A stretch of 64,000 bases of DNA, from contig NZ_JAIHON010000023.1 in assembly GCF_021173675.1 (NCBI RefSeq), positions 47,978 to 111,977 on the forward strand. The letters are read 5' to 3'. A program made the translations under genes and the position numbers. Below, piece by piece: positions 1 through 8,237 of the stretch. The notes beneath the pieces are model-generated. The model was not told where the DNA came from and searched no databases. It saw only the letters and a program-made list of their open reading frames with translations. Every line of letters starts with the position of its first letter. Position 1 is the stretch's first letter. The DNA comes from Streptomyces lincolnensis. GTDB lineage: Bacteria; Actinomycetota; Actinomycetes; Streptomycetales; Streptomycetaceae.

Positions 1-2
1 TC

Positions 3-1439
3 GTGCCGGGCACCCGGGTCACCCGCATCGACGAGCCGTACCCGATGAGCGAGGTGGTCCGCACGCTCAGCCCGCGCTTCATCGAGACGCCGGAGGAGTT
101 CGCCGAGCGCTATCCCGTGCTGTGGCCGCACATCACCGACCTGGACATCACCGCGGCCGCCTATCTGCCGCTCATCGCCGAGGCCCGTCCGATCGGCGCC
201 ATGGGCCTGCTCTACAACGACCGGCACGGCTTCTCGTCCGAGGACCGCAACGTCCTCATCGCGCTCGGCAGCAGCATCGCGCAGAGCCTCCAGCGCGCGA
301 TGTTCTACGAGCAGGAGAAGGACCTCGCCACCGGCCTCCAGCAGGCCATGCTGCCGCGCTCCATCCCCAGCGTCCCCGGCGCCGACGTCGCCGTCCGGTA
401 CCGCTCGGGCTCGCTCGGCCGGGACATCGGCGGCGACTGGTACGACCTGATCCCGCTGCCGGGAGGCCGGGTGGGCGCGGTCATCGGCGACGTCCAGGGG
501 CACGACACGCACGCCGCCGCCGTCATGGGCCAGCTGCGGATCGTCCTGCGCGCCTACGCCGCCGAGGGGCACACCCCGGCCGCGGTGATGGCCCGGGCCT
601 CCGTCTTCCTCCACGAACTGGACACCGACCGCTTCGCGACCTGCCTGTACGCGGAGGCCGACCTGGCCACCGGAGTGGTCCAGGTCGTCCGCGCCGGTCA
701 CATCGACCCGCTGATCCGCCGCCCGGACGGCGGCTGCCGCCGGATTCCGGTGGCGGGCGGACTGCCGCTCGGCCTGTCCGCCGAGTTCGGTGCCCTCGAC
801 TATCCGGTCGCCACCCTCGAACTGGACCCGGGCCACACCCTCCTGCTGTGCACCGACGGTCTGGTCGAACAGCCCGGCGCCGACCTCGACGACGGCATGC
901 GGACCCTCGTGGCGCTGATCGAGACCGGCCCCCACGACGTCCGGGACCTGGCCGACCGCCTCATCGACGTGGCCGCCGAACGCGGGGGTGACGACGACGT
1001 CGCCCTGCTCCTGCTGCGCCGCCGCGGCCTGGACGCCCCGCGGTCGGGCGGGCGGCTCCAGCAGCACGTGGCGCCCGGTGACCCCGAGGCCCTGATCGAG
1101 GCCCGGCACATGATCCGTGCCGCGGTCGGGGCCTGGGGTGCGCGCGAGCGCTCCGACGAGGTCGAACTGGTCGCCGACGAGCTGATCACCAACGCCCTCA
1201 TGCACACCGAGGGCTCCGCGATCGTCACCCTCCGGGTCCTCACCGGCAGCGAGCGCAGACTGCGCGTCGAGGTCGAGGACGCCTCCAGCGCCCTCCCGCG
1301 GCGCCGCGAGGCGGGGGAGTCGGGCGTCTCCGGGCGGGGGCTGCTCCTCGTCGACCTGCTCACCGACGTGTGGGGCGTGGAGGCGCGGGGCGGCGGCAAG
1401 TGCGTGTGGTGCGAGTTCGTGGTGGGGAAGCGGAGCTGA
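3..1439 (+). CDS. SpoIIE-family protein phosphatase with GAF and HATPase domains (5' partial)
   Basis: The reading frame is open from the window edge, so the true start lies upstream and only about 478 residues are visible. Order: the end of a GAF sensor (about 1-95), a PP2C/SpoIIE serine phosphatase (about 105-345; RDIGGDWYDL, GDVQGHD, TDGLVE, DDVALLLL, which carry the metal-binding aspartates), then a GHKL ATPase of the anti-sigma kinase type (about 365-475; N-box VADELITNALMHT, later GRGLLLVDLL). In streptomycetes such proteins set the phosphorylation state of anti-anti-sigma factors in response to a sensory input. Which partner it serves cannot be told here. The next gene follows after 31 bp on the same strand. 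Confidence 0.9.
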   Translation: MPGTRVTRIDEPYPMSEVVRTLSPRFIETPEEFAERYPVLWPHITDLDITAAAYLPLIAEARPIGAMGLLYNDRHGFSSEDRNVLIALGSSIAQSLQRAMFYEQEKDLATGLQQAMLPRSIPSVPGADVAVRYRSGSLGRDIGGDWYDLIPLPGGRVGAVIGDVQGHDTHAAAVMGQLRIVLRAYAAEGHTPAAVMARASVFLHELDTDRFATCLYAEADLATGVVQVVRAGHIDPLIRRPDGGCRRIPVAGGLPLGLSAEFGALDYPVATLELDPGHTLLLCTDGLVEQPGADLDDGMRTLVALIETGPHDVRDLADRLIDVAAERGGDDDVALLLLRRRGLDAPRSGGRLQQHVAPGDPEALIEARHMIRAAVGAWGARERSDEVELVADELITNALMHTEGSAIVTLRVLTGSERRLRVEVEDASSALPRRREAGESGVSGRGLLLVDLLTDVWGVEARGGGKCVWCEFVVGKRS

Positions 1440-1470
1440 GCACTCCGCTCCGCGGTGGCACTCTGGACGT

Positions 1471-2334
1471 ATGCCGGAACTTCCCGAGGTCGAGGCGCTC
1501 AGGGACTTTCTCACCGAGCACCTCGTCGGCCACGAGATCGTGCGGGTGCTGCCCGTCGCGATCAGTGTCCTGAAGACGTACGACCCTCCGCCGACGGCCC
1601 TGGAGGGCCACGAGGTCACGGCCGTGCACCGGCACGGCAAGTTCCTCGACGTGGAGACGGCGGGCGGCCCTCGCCTGGTGACCCATCTCGCCCGCGCGGG
1701 CTGGCTGCACTGGAAGGACCGGCTCCCGAGCGGCATGCCCCGCCCCGGCAAGGGACCCCTCGCCCTCCGAGTCGCGCTGGAGACCGGCGAGGGCTTCGAC
1801 CTCACGGAGGCGGGCACCCAGAAACGGCTCGCGGTGTACGTCGTCCAGGACCCCCAGCAGGTCCCGGGCATCGCCCGTCTCGGCCCCGACCCCCTCGCCG
1901 ACGACTTCGACGAGGCCCGCCTGGCCGCCCTGCTGAAGGGCGAGCGCCGCCAGTTGAAGGGCGCCCTGCGCGACCAGTCCCTGATCGCGGGCGTCGGCAA
2001 CGCCTACAGCGACGAGATCCTGCACGCCGCGAAGATGTCCCCGTTCAAGCCGACGTCCTCCCTGACCCCCGAGGACATCACCACCCTCTTCCGGGCCATG
2101 CGCGCCACCCTGACCGACGCGCTCTCCCGCAACAGTGGCCTGGCCGCGGCCCGCCTCAAGTCCGAAAAGAAGTCCGGCCTCCGCGTCCACGGCCGCACCG
2201 GCGCCCCCTGCCCCGTCTGCGGCGACACCATCCGCGACGTCTCCTTCGCCGACTCTTCCCTCCAGTACTGCCCCACCTGCCAGACGGGAGGCAGGCCCCT
2301 GGCGGACCGCAGGATGTCACGGTTGCTCAAGTGA
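1471..2334 (+). CDS. Fpg/Nei-family DNA glycosylase/AP lyase
   Basis: 287 aa. It begins with the invariant MPELPEVE, in which the proline after the processed Met is the catalytic N-terminal nucleophile and Glu is the second active-site residue. The helix-two-turn-helix region has QSLIAGVGNAYSDEILHAA (about 170-188). A C-terminal zinc finger reads CPVCGDTI then CPTCQ (about 247-275). These are hallmarks of base-excision enzymes that remove oxidised bases and nick the abasic site. Fpg and Nei cannot be separated by eye; actinobacteria carry several paralogues. The stop codon abuts the stop of the convergent anti-sigma gene with no base between. Confidence 0.92.
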   Translation: MPELPEVEALRDFLTEHLVGHEIVRVLPVAISVLKTYDPPPTALEGHEVTAVHRHGKFLDVETAGGPRLVTHLARAGWLHWKDRLPSGMPRPGKGPLALRVALETGEGFDLTEAGTQKRLAVYVVQDPQQVPGIARLGPDPLADDFDEARLAALLKGERRQLKGALRDQSLIAGVGNAYSDEILHAAKMSPFKPTSSLTPEDITTLFRAMRATLTDALSRNSGLAAARLKSEKKSGLRVHGRTGAPCPVCGDTIRDVSFADSSLQYCPTCQTGGRPLADRRMSRLLK

Positions 2335-2985
2335 CTACCGGGGATCGAGCGTCACCAGGTGTTCGCCGGTCGCCGTGCGGACCTCGTAGCGGGCGATCTG
2401 GTCGGGGTGGAGGGCGGCGCCGCCGCGCATGGTGTGCGGGGTGGCGTCGTGGTCGGGGACGTTCCAGCCGGTGACCGTCTGTTCGGAGCCGTCCTCGCCG
2501 ATGACCACGAGGTGGCAGGCGCGGGGGCCGGCGGCGTCCTTGACCTTGAGTTCGACCTCGCTGCCCCAGGCCTCGTCCTCGCTGGTGATCTGGGCCCAGA
2601 CTCCGGAGCGTTGGTCGGTGGCGGTGATCTGCACGGCACTGTTGGCATCGCTCGCGAAGAGCACCGCGGCGGGCCCGGCGACGGCCATCACCACGGCCGC
2701 GGCCACCGCGTACAGCACGCGCCGGCGCCCCGCCCGCTGCCGCGCCGCGACCTCGCCGAGCAGCCGGTCCAGCAGCCGGGGGCCGGGCTGGGCCATGGGG
2801 TGCACCACCCGGGGCGTGGCCCGCCGGTAGAGCATCATCTGCCGGGACACCGGCCCGAACTCGGTCACCTGTGCCGAGCACCGGGGGCACTCCATGAGGT
2901 GGTCCTCGAAGCGGAAGGCGTCCGCCTCGTCCAGCACGCCGAGCGCGTACGCGCCGACGTCGCGATGCCTCTCCAGGGACCTCAT
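2335..2985 (-). CDS. Zinc-type anti-sigma factor, RslA/RskA-like membrane protein
   Basis: 216 aa from the ATG at 2985. The N-terminal domain carries the ZAS motif H-x3-C-x2-C (HLMECPRC), which binds zinc and clamps the sigma factor. One membrane helix follows (about 105-125, VLYAVAAAVVMAVAG), then an extracytoplasmic domain with a DQIARYEV...TGEHLVTL end. The tail closely resembles mycobacterial RslA (DQIA...V..ADTGQ) as I remember it, which points to the SigL/RslA type. A nominal start 60 bp upstream is less likely, since this Met begins the conserved region. The probable partner sigma gene lies upstream on the same strand, separated by an unknown gene. Confidence 0.86.
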   Translation of the reverse strand: MRSLERHRDVGAYALGVLDEADAFRFEDHLMECPRCSAQVTEFGPVSRQMMLYRRATPRVVHPMAQPGPRLLDRLLGEVAARQRAGRRRVLYAVAAAVVMAVAGPAAVLFASDANSAVQITATDQRSGVWAQITSEDEAWGSEVELKVKDAAGPRACHLVVIGEDGSEQTVTGWNVPDHDATPHTMRGGAALHPDQIARYEVRTATGEHLVTLDPR

Positions 2986-3147
2986 GCCGAATCCTCGTGC
3001 CTTTGGGTGCGGGTGGGGTGACTCCTTGCTCCCACCGGTACGCACCAGCCAGCCGAATCACTCAAGGCACTCGCCGAATCGTAATCAAGGGATTCGGAGC
3101 GGCCGGGCCCGAGGATTGGTCCGAGTCGAAACGAATCCGGAAGAGAG

Positions 3148-3183
3148 TCGGAACGACCTAGAAGATCGGAACGACCTAGAAGA
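3148..3183. repeat. Tandem 18-bp duplication spanning a stop codon
   Basis: Two perfect adjacent copies of tcggaacgacctagaaga (3148-3165 and 3166-3183). The copy nearer the gene contains the TAG stop of the minus-strand gene ending at 3176. The distal copy carries a second in-frame TAG, so the duplication left the protein end unchanged. Confidence 0.9.
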
Positions 3184-3688
3184 GATGGATGGCGAGATGC
3201 CCCAGCGGCAGCCCGAGCTGCCAGGCGGGCGTCCAGACCTTCGGCCCCTCGTCCTCCCCGATCACCGGACCACCGCCCGGCACCGCGTTCAGATCGGGCG
3301 CGAGCAGCTCCGTCTCCTGCAGCCAGCGCCAGGCGGCCTCCGCCAACTCCAGGTCCGGCGAGGGCCCGTCGGCGGCGATCGCCTCGGCCGCCAGCGCAGC
3401 CATCCGCTCGCACACCCAGTCCTGCCACGGCTGGTCGTACGCCGTCAGCGACAGCCAGTTCTCCAACTGGGAGACGACCTGGATGCCGGACAGCTCGCCC
3501 TCGGTGTCGGACAGGAAGACGGTCAACGCCAGCGCGTCGCGCCCGGCCCGGAACTCGAACGACGTCGGGGGCATCAGATCCCCCGACCGCAGGAGTTCGT
3601 CGGCGATGTACTCGGCGTACAACCAGGCCATGGGGACGGTCAGTTCGCCGTCCGCGCCGTCCGTGCTCTCTCGACCTCTGTGCAGCAT
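3176..3688 (-). CDS. Conserved hypothetical protein between sigma and anti-sigma genes
   Basis: 170 aa, acidic, no signal peptide, no membrane helix and no motif I recognise. It contains Trp-rich stretches (WQDWVCERM; WRWLQETELL). The ATG at 3688 has a purine-rich upstream stretch (agg-a-agg-c-agg-aaggg when read on the minus strand), so translation is plausible. It lies between a sigma factor (137 bp upstream) and an anti-sigma factor (190 bp downstream) on the same strand, which may mean shared regulation. Function unknown. Confidence 0.7.
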   Translation of the reverse strand: MLHRGRESTDGADGELTVPMAWLYAEYIADELLRSGDLMPPTSFEFRAGRDALALTVFLSDTEGELSGIQVVSQLENWLSLTAYDQPWQDWVCERMAALAAEAIAADGPSPDLELAEAAWRWLQETELLAPDLNAVPGGGPVIGEDEGPKVWTPAWQLGLPLGHLAIHLF

Positions 3689-3824
3689 CCCTTCCTGCCT
3701 TCCTCCGGTGCGTGCGCGTCGCCCGTCGCCGGGCCCCCAGTCCGGAACACGGATGGGGACAGCCGATTACTCAACCGGGGTACTCAGCAACTCGCTTTAC
3801 GGAGGTTTGACTCATTCATGGGTT

Positions 3825-4370
3825 TCACCGCAGGTCGGCCGCGTATCCCGGAAGCACCCGGCGCAGGGCGCGCAGCGCGTAGTACGCGCGGGACTTCACG
3901 GTACCGGGCGGTATCCGGAGGATCTCCGCGGCTTCCGCCACACTCGCCCCCTGGAAGTACACCAGCACCAGTACTTCACGGTGCTCCGGAGTGAGTGTCT
4001 TCACAGCCTCGCGCACATCGAGCGTCGCGGCGGCCCGCTCCGCGTGGTCCGCGCACACCCGCGCGTTCTCCAGGACCGCGTCGCCGACCTCCGCAGGACG
4101 CGCCTGCCGCGCCCGCCGCGCGTCGATCGCGAGCCGCCTGCCCACGGTCAGCAGCCAGGGCCGTACGGACTCGAAGTCGTCGGCGCGCAGCGCCTCGGGG
4201 TGCTGCCAGGCGCGTACGAGTGTCTCCTGCACCAGGTCCTCGGCGCGCTGTCGGTCACCGTCGCAGAGCCGGAGCAGCAGCGCGAAGAGGGGCCGGCCGT
4301 GCTCGCGCTGCAGTGCGGCGAGCTCGTGCTCGGCGGTCGTCCCGTTCGTGAGAGTGGTTCCGGCCGTCAT
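3825..4370 (-). CDS. ECF RNA polymerase sigma factor, SigL-like
   Basis: 181 aa from the ATG at 4370. Region 2 (about 20-90) has the core-binding and -10 recognition helices (AEDLVQETLVRAWQHP...RPWLLTVGRRLAIDARR). Region 4 (about 118-172) has the helix-turn-helix for the -35 element (LTPEHREVLVLVYFQGASVAEAAEIL..PPGTVKSRAYYALRALR). No other domain is present, as expected for group 4 sigma factors. With the RslA-like anti-sigma gene downstream it most resembles the SigL/RslA pair, which I infer responds to envelope or redox stress. Longer in-frame starts upstream lack homology and were rejected. Confidence 0.9.
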   Translation of the reverse strand: MTAGTTLTNGTTAEHELAALQREHGRPLFALLLRLCDGDRQRAEDLVQETLVRAWQHPEALRADDFESVRPWLLTVGRRLAIDARRARQARPAEVGDAVLENARVCADHAERAAATLDVREAVKTLTPEHREVLVLVYFQGASVAEAAEILRIPPGTVKSRAYYALRALRRVLPGYAADLR

Positions 4371-4549
4371 GGCCGTATGGCATAACAGGGGGCCGTTTCT
4401 GGACAGGGCGGGGGCGCATGTCTGCGACGGACGGTCGATCGCGTCGGCGAACGGTTCGATGAACGGTCCCCTCCGCCTCGTGGGCGGGCCGGACGGGCTA
4501 ACGGGAGGGCCGGGCCCGTTTGAGGGCGTCTTCAGCTTCGTACCTATTT

Positions 4550-4567
4550 GTGAGTAAATATGATCAC
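4550..4567. promoter_or_regulatory. AT-rich promoter region with GTGA...TCAC dyad before the CapA-like gene
   Basis: The 211-bp gap between the divergent sigma and CapA-like genes is mostly GC-rich but ends in an AT-rich patch. A TATGAT hexamer at 4559-4564 would make a good -10 box, about 18 bp before the start codon. It sits inside a short dyad, GTGA (4550-4553) and TCAC (4564-4567). I see no convincing -35. Confidence 0.35.
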
Positions 4568-4581
4568 AGTGGGGTGAGCTG

Positions 4582-5739
4582 ATGATTGCACGCAGGCAGC
4601 AAGTGGCCCTGGCTCTCACGGTCCTTCTCGCGACGGGCGCCGCCTGTCAGGGCAAGGACCACGACCCACCCGCCGAGCCGGGACGTCCGGCCCCGTCCGC
4701 CGCCGGCCCGCCCGGCTTCACGCTCGTCGCCTCCGGAGACGTCCTCCCGCACAGCTCGATCATCGACCGCGCCCGTTTCGACGGCGGCGGCCGCGGCCAC
4801 GACTTCCGCCCGATGCTCGCGGGGATCGAACCGGTCGTCTCCCGCGCCGATCTGGCGCTGTGTCACATGGAGACCGTGTACGGCGCGAACGGCCACTACA
4901 CGGGCTACCCCACCTTCAAGTCCCCGCCCGAGGTCGCCGAGGGCCTCGCCGCGACCGGCTACGACGGCTGCTCCACGGCCTCCAACCACAGCCTCGACGA
5001 CGGTGCCGAGGGCATCCGCCGCACCCTGGACGCCATGGACCGGGCCGGCGTACGGCACGCCGGTTCGGCCCGCACCGAGCAGGAGGCGCGCACGGTCACG
5101 GTGCTGCCCGCCGGGCCGGCGAAGGTGGCCCACCTCTCCTACACCTACGGCACGAACGGCTTCCCGCTCCCGCAGGAGCAGCCCTGGGCCGTCAACCTGA
5201 TCGACGAGAACCGGATCCTGGCCGACGCCCGCGCGGCCCGGCAGGCGGGCGCCGACGTGGTCGTGGTGTCCCTGCACTGGGGCACCGAGTGGCAGGACGC
5301 GCCCGACGACCGGCAACTGTCCCTGGCGCGCTCCCTCACGGCCGCCCGCACCGGCGACCGCCCCGACATCGATCTGATCCTCGGCACCCACGCCCACGTC
5401 CCGCAGGCGTACGAGAAGGTCAACGGCACCTGGGTGGTCTACGGCATGGGGGACCAGATCGCCGGCGAGATGTCCAACCACCAGGGCGCCCGCGACCCGC
5501 GCGGCAACCAGTCCACCCTCGGCCGCTTCACCTTCGCCCCGCCCGCCCGGCCGGGAGAGCGCTGGAAGGTCACCAGGGCGGAGTTCGTCCCGCAGTGGTT
5601 CGACGTCGACGCCGGCCGGGTGGTGAACCTCAACCAGGCGCTCGCCGCGGGCGCCGACGTGAGCGCCGTGCGCGACCGCATCCGCGAGGTGGTGCTCAGC
5701 CGGGGCGCCGCGAAGGACGGGCTCACGATGGGGAGGTAG
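4582..5739 (+). CDS. CapA-family metallophosphatase-like lipoprotein
   Basis: 385 aa; ATG preceded by ggggtga. The N-terminus has an Arg-Arg pair, a hydrophobic stretch and a GAAC lipobox (Cys22), then a Pro-rich linker, so it is probably a membrane-anchored lipoprotein. The CapA/PgsA fold follows: TLVASGDVLPH near residue 50, METVYG, FKSPPEVAEGL, STASNHSLDDG, VVVSLHWGTEW, ILGTHAHVPQ and VYGMGDQ, matching the metal-binding positions of calcineurin-like phosphoesterases. CapA acts in poly-gamma-glutamate export in bacilli. No capB or capC neighbour is present, so the substrate here is unknown. Confidence 0.87.
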   Translation: MIARRQQVALALTVLLATGAACQGKDHDPPAEPGRPAPSAAGPPGFTLVASGDVLPHSSIIDRARFDGGGRGHDFRPMLAGIEPVVSRADLALCHMETVYGANGHYTGYPTFKSPPEVAEGLAATGYDGCSTASNHSLDDGAEGIRRTLDAMDRAGVRHAGSARTEQEARTVTVLPAGPAKVAHLSYTYGTNGFPLPQEQPWAVNLIDENRILADARAARQAGADVVVVSLHWGTEWQDAPDDRQLSLARSLTAARTGDRPDIDLILGTHAHVPQAYEKVNGTWVVYGMGDQIAGEMSNHQGARDPRGNQSTLGRFTFAPPARPGERWKVTRAEFVPQWFDVDAGRVVNLNQALAAGADVSAVRDRIREVVLSRGAAKDGLTMGR

Positions 5740-5788
5740 CCGCCGGCGGCCGGGCTCGGTGGGTTCGGCGTCCATGCGGCGGCCGCGG

Positions 5789-6262
5789 TCAGTCGGCCTC
5801 CACGTGGTCGAACGTCCGCAGCATCTCCTTGAGCACGCGCTTGCACGCGCGCAGTTCGGCGTCGGTCAGATCCCCGCCCACCTGCCGGTTCAGCTCGTGC
5901 TCGCGCGTGAGGATCGTGGTGATGACGGTCTCGCCCTCGTCCGTGATCCGGATCAGCGAGGACCGCTGGTGCGCGGGGTTGGGAGTGGTCTCCACCCAGC
6001 CCCGGGCCAGCGCGTCGTTCACCATGCGCTGCACGAACTGCCGGGTCAGCGTCATGACCCGGCCCATCTGAGGCACCGTCATGGGCCCGTATCTGTGCAG
6101 CAGGGTCAGGACGGAGCGCACGCCGACGGACACCCCCTCGACCTCTTCGCCCTGTTCGAGCTTGCGCAGGCCGCGCCGGTAGAGGGCGCCGATCAGGTCG
6201 AACACCTCGCTGACCCGGTGGCCCAGTTCGTCGGGTGGCAGTGGTGCGTCGATGTCGTCCAC
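5789..6262 (-). CDS. MarR-family transcriptional regulator
   Basis: 157 aa from the GTG at 6262. Winged-helix MarR features: RSVLTLLHRYGPMTVPQMGRVMTLTRQFVQRMVNDALARGWVE as recognition region (about 50-92), then NPAHQRSSLIRITDEGE as the wing (about 96-112), flanked by dimerisation helices. It is divergent from an alpha/beta hydrolase gene, and the 57-bp intergenic region carries repeated operator-like sequence. That arrangement usually means autoregulation and ligand-controlled expression of the neighbour. The ligand is unknown. Confidence 0.9.
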   Translation of the reverse strand: MDDIDAPLPPDELGHRVSEVFDLIGALYRRGLRKLEQGEEVEGVSVGVRSVLTLLHRYGPMTVPQMGRVMTLTRQFVQRMVNDALARGWVETTPNPAHQRSSLIRITDEGETVITTILTREHELNRQVGGDLTDAELRACKRVLKEMLRTFDHVEAD

Positions 6263-6271
6263 CCGGCCATC

Positions 6272-6321
6272 ATGACACCTTGGTTGCCAAAATCTTCTGA
6301 AGATGACACCTTGGTTGTCAT
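6272..6321. promoter_or_regulatory. Probable MarR operator: direct repeat of atgacaccttggttg
   Basis: A perfect 15-bp direct repeat, atgacaccttggttg, at 6272-6286 and 6303-6317, with start points 31 bp apart (about three helical turns). The second copy also forms a dyad, ATGACA (6303-6308) and TGTCAT (6316-6321), that overlaps the hydrolase start codon at 6320. Repressor bound here would block both divergent genes. Confidence 0.7.
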
Positions 6322-7135
6322 GACCGATGCTTCGGAACTGAGCTTCTTCACGTCCACCGACGGCGACCTCGCCTACCGCGACACCGGCGCGGGCGACCTC
6401 GTGGTCCTGCTTCACTCCGGTTACGTCGACCACCGCCTCTTCGAGGCGCAGATACCTGCCCTCGCCGCCGGCCACCGCGTGATCGCGGCGGACATCCGGG
6501 GCCACGGCTGGTCCGCCAACGCGAGCCGGCCCTTCCGGTGGGCCGACGACCTCGCGGGCCTGCTCCGGCATCTCGACGCCGGGCCCGCGGTCCTGGTCGG
6601 TGTGTCGATGGGCGGGGCCGTCGCGAGCGACACGGCGATCGAGTACCCGGAACTGGTCCGCGGGATCGTCCTCAGCGGGGCCACGACCAGCGACTTCCAG
6701 TACGCGGACGAGTGGACCCTGGAGGTCGTCGCCGAGTCCGCCCGCACCCTGAACTCCGGCGACATCGAGGCCTGGCTGAAGGTGTTCCTGCGGGGCGCCG
6801 CCGGCCCCTACCGCACGGCCGACGACCTCGACCCGGCCTTCCGGGAGCGGCTGTGCGAGATGGCCCTGCACACCATCGCCAAGCACACGCCCGGAGAGCG
6901 GAACTGGCACGTGCCCATGACCGACACCTGGCCCCGCGTCCCGAAGATCGACGTCCCCGTACTCACCGTCAACGGCGCCCTGGACTCACCCACCCTCCTC
7001 CCCGACGCGGAGCGCTTCGCCCGCACCGTCCCGAACGGCCGCGCGGTCGTCGTGGAGGACACCTCGCACTTCCCGAACGTGGAGAAGCCCGAGGAGTTCA
7101 ACACCCTGCTCCTCGACTTCCTCCGCGCCGTCTAA
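6320..7135 (+). CDS. Alpha/beta-fold hydrolase
   Basis: 271 aa. Typical fold markers: LHSGYVDHRLF near the oxyanion loop (about 33), VIAADIRGHGWS (about 55-66), nucleophile elbow GVSMGGA with Ser near residue 96, acid region VLTVNGALDSPT (about 214-225) and a His in DTSHFPNVEKP (about 240-250). It resembles the 3-oxoadipate enol-lactonase/epoxide-hydrolase-like group, but the substrate cannot be assigned. The ATG lies inside the operator dyad and has no Shine-Dalgarno sequence, so the mRNA may be leaderless or nearly so. Controlled most likely by the divergent MarR protein. Confidence 0.87.
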   Translation: MTDASELSFFTSTDGDLAYRDTGAGDLVVLLHSGYVDHRLFEAQIPALAAGHRVIAADIRGHGWSANASRPFRWADDLAGLLRHLDAGPAVLVGVSMGGAVASDTAIEYPELVRGIVLSGATTSDFQYADEWTLEVVAESARTLNSGDIEAWLKVFLRGAAGPYRTADDLDPAFRERLCEMALHTIAKHTPGERNWHVPMTDTWPRVPKIDVPVLTVNGALDSPTLLPDAERFARTVPNGRAVVVEDTSHFPNVEKPEEFNTLLLDFLRAV

Positions 7136-7198
7136 CGGTCGGCGAGCGCCGACCGCCGGTACGAGCAGCCGAAGCAGACCACCAGCCTCGCCGATCGG

Positions 7199-7572
7199 CA
7201 GGCGGTGTCGAGCGCGGCGAGACGCCGCTCGCCGCGCTCCGCCGCGAGTTGCACGAAGAGGTGGGGCTGGCCGTCGACACGGACCCGCCGCATGTATGGC
7301 ACCAGCAGGTCGTCGCCCCCGGCCACGCGGCAGGCTACGACGGAGTGGTCAACGACTATGTCCTGGTCCGCACCGCATCGTTCCCGCCACGCGGAGCGAT
7401 GTCGGACGACGAACTCGCCGCCGAGCACATCGACGGCTTCCGCTGGTGGCGCCTTCGGGACATCGCGGACTACCGCGGTTCCGAACTGTTCTCACCCCGC
7501 GACCTGGCCACACCGCTGGCGGCGCTGATCGCCGAAGGCGTTCCGGCCGCACCGGTGCCGCTCGGTCTGTGA
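7199..7572 (+). pseudogene. Nudix hydrolase remnant lacking its N-terminus
   Basis: The frame contains a complete Nudix box (GGVERGETPLAALRRELHEEVGL) followed by a plausible C-terminal half ending at 7572. The box normally begins after 30-60 residues of beta strands. Here it begins almost at once after the hydrolase stop at 7135, and no ATG, GTG or TTG occurs in frame between that stop and the box. The preceding 60 bp do not read as Nudix sequence. I infer a 5' deletion that removed the start and first strands. Start from inside the hydrolase gene is a weaker alternative. Confidence 0.65.
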
Positions 7573-7686
7573 GACAAGTGGCTGAACAGGACGTCGTCCT
7601 GCTCCTGCGACCGCCCCCGACGGGCGAGCCAGGGCGTCCCGGAGCGCCGCCGGCGGTGGGCTCCGCGGACCACACGTCCCGAGCGC

Positions 7687-8148
7687 TCAGGGCACCACCG
7701 TCACCGGCCACCGCCCCGCCTTGACCAGTCGTACCGCCACCGAGCCGACGATCCGGTGCCCCGCCTGCTCGGAGGCGCCGACGACCACCGCGTCGGCCTT
7801 GAGGTCGTCGGCGGCCTTGACCAGGCCGCTGTAGGGGTCGCCGCGGAAGGTGTGGAACTCCCAGCGGATGTCGAATATCCCCTTGGTCTGCTCGGTGGCC
7901 TCCCGGAGCTGGGCCACGAGGTCCTCGGCGATCGCGTCGGTGGTCTCGGCGACCGGCGCCCCGGCCGCCGCACCGGCCGCGAGGACCGGCTGCACGTACA
8001 CGACCGCGAGGAGCGCGTGCTGGCGTCGGGCGAGGCCGCCGGCGTAGGCCGCGGCGCGGATCGAGGAGTCGGAGCCGTCGACGCCGACGACGATGACCTT
8101 GGGACCGTCGGTGCCCCGCTCGAACTGGTGCGAGTGCTGTTCCGTCAC
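7687..8148 (-). CDS. Universal stress protein (UspA family)
   Basis: 153 aa from the GTG at 8148; upstream in-frame codons lack homology. Single Usp domain: VIVVGVDGSDSSIRAAAYAGGLARR at the N-terminus holds the nucleotide-binding Asp, and ADAVVVGASEQAG...VGSVAVRLVKAGRWPVTVV at the C-terminus is the phosphate loop. The usual G-2x-G-9x-G-S/T pattern is altered (GASEQAGHRIVGS), so ATP binding is less certain. It is divergent from lysX with about 90 bp between them. Role inferred from family: survival under stress or dormancy. Confidence 0.88.
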   Translation of the reverse strand: MTEQHSHQFERGTDGPKVIVVGVDGSDSSIRAAAYAGGLARRQHALLAVVYVQPVLAAGAAAGAPVAETTDAIAEDLVAQLREATEQTKGIFDIRWEFHTFRGDPYSGLVKAADDLKADAVVVGASEQAGHRIVGSVAVRLVKAGRWPVTVVP

Positions 8149-8237
8149 GGCTGCGAGGCTATCGGAATCCGCAGGTCCCGCCGCCGTCCGGGACCGCTCG
8201 ACGGGCGGGGCCGCCGGGGTGTTCCTACAGTCGGAAC

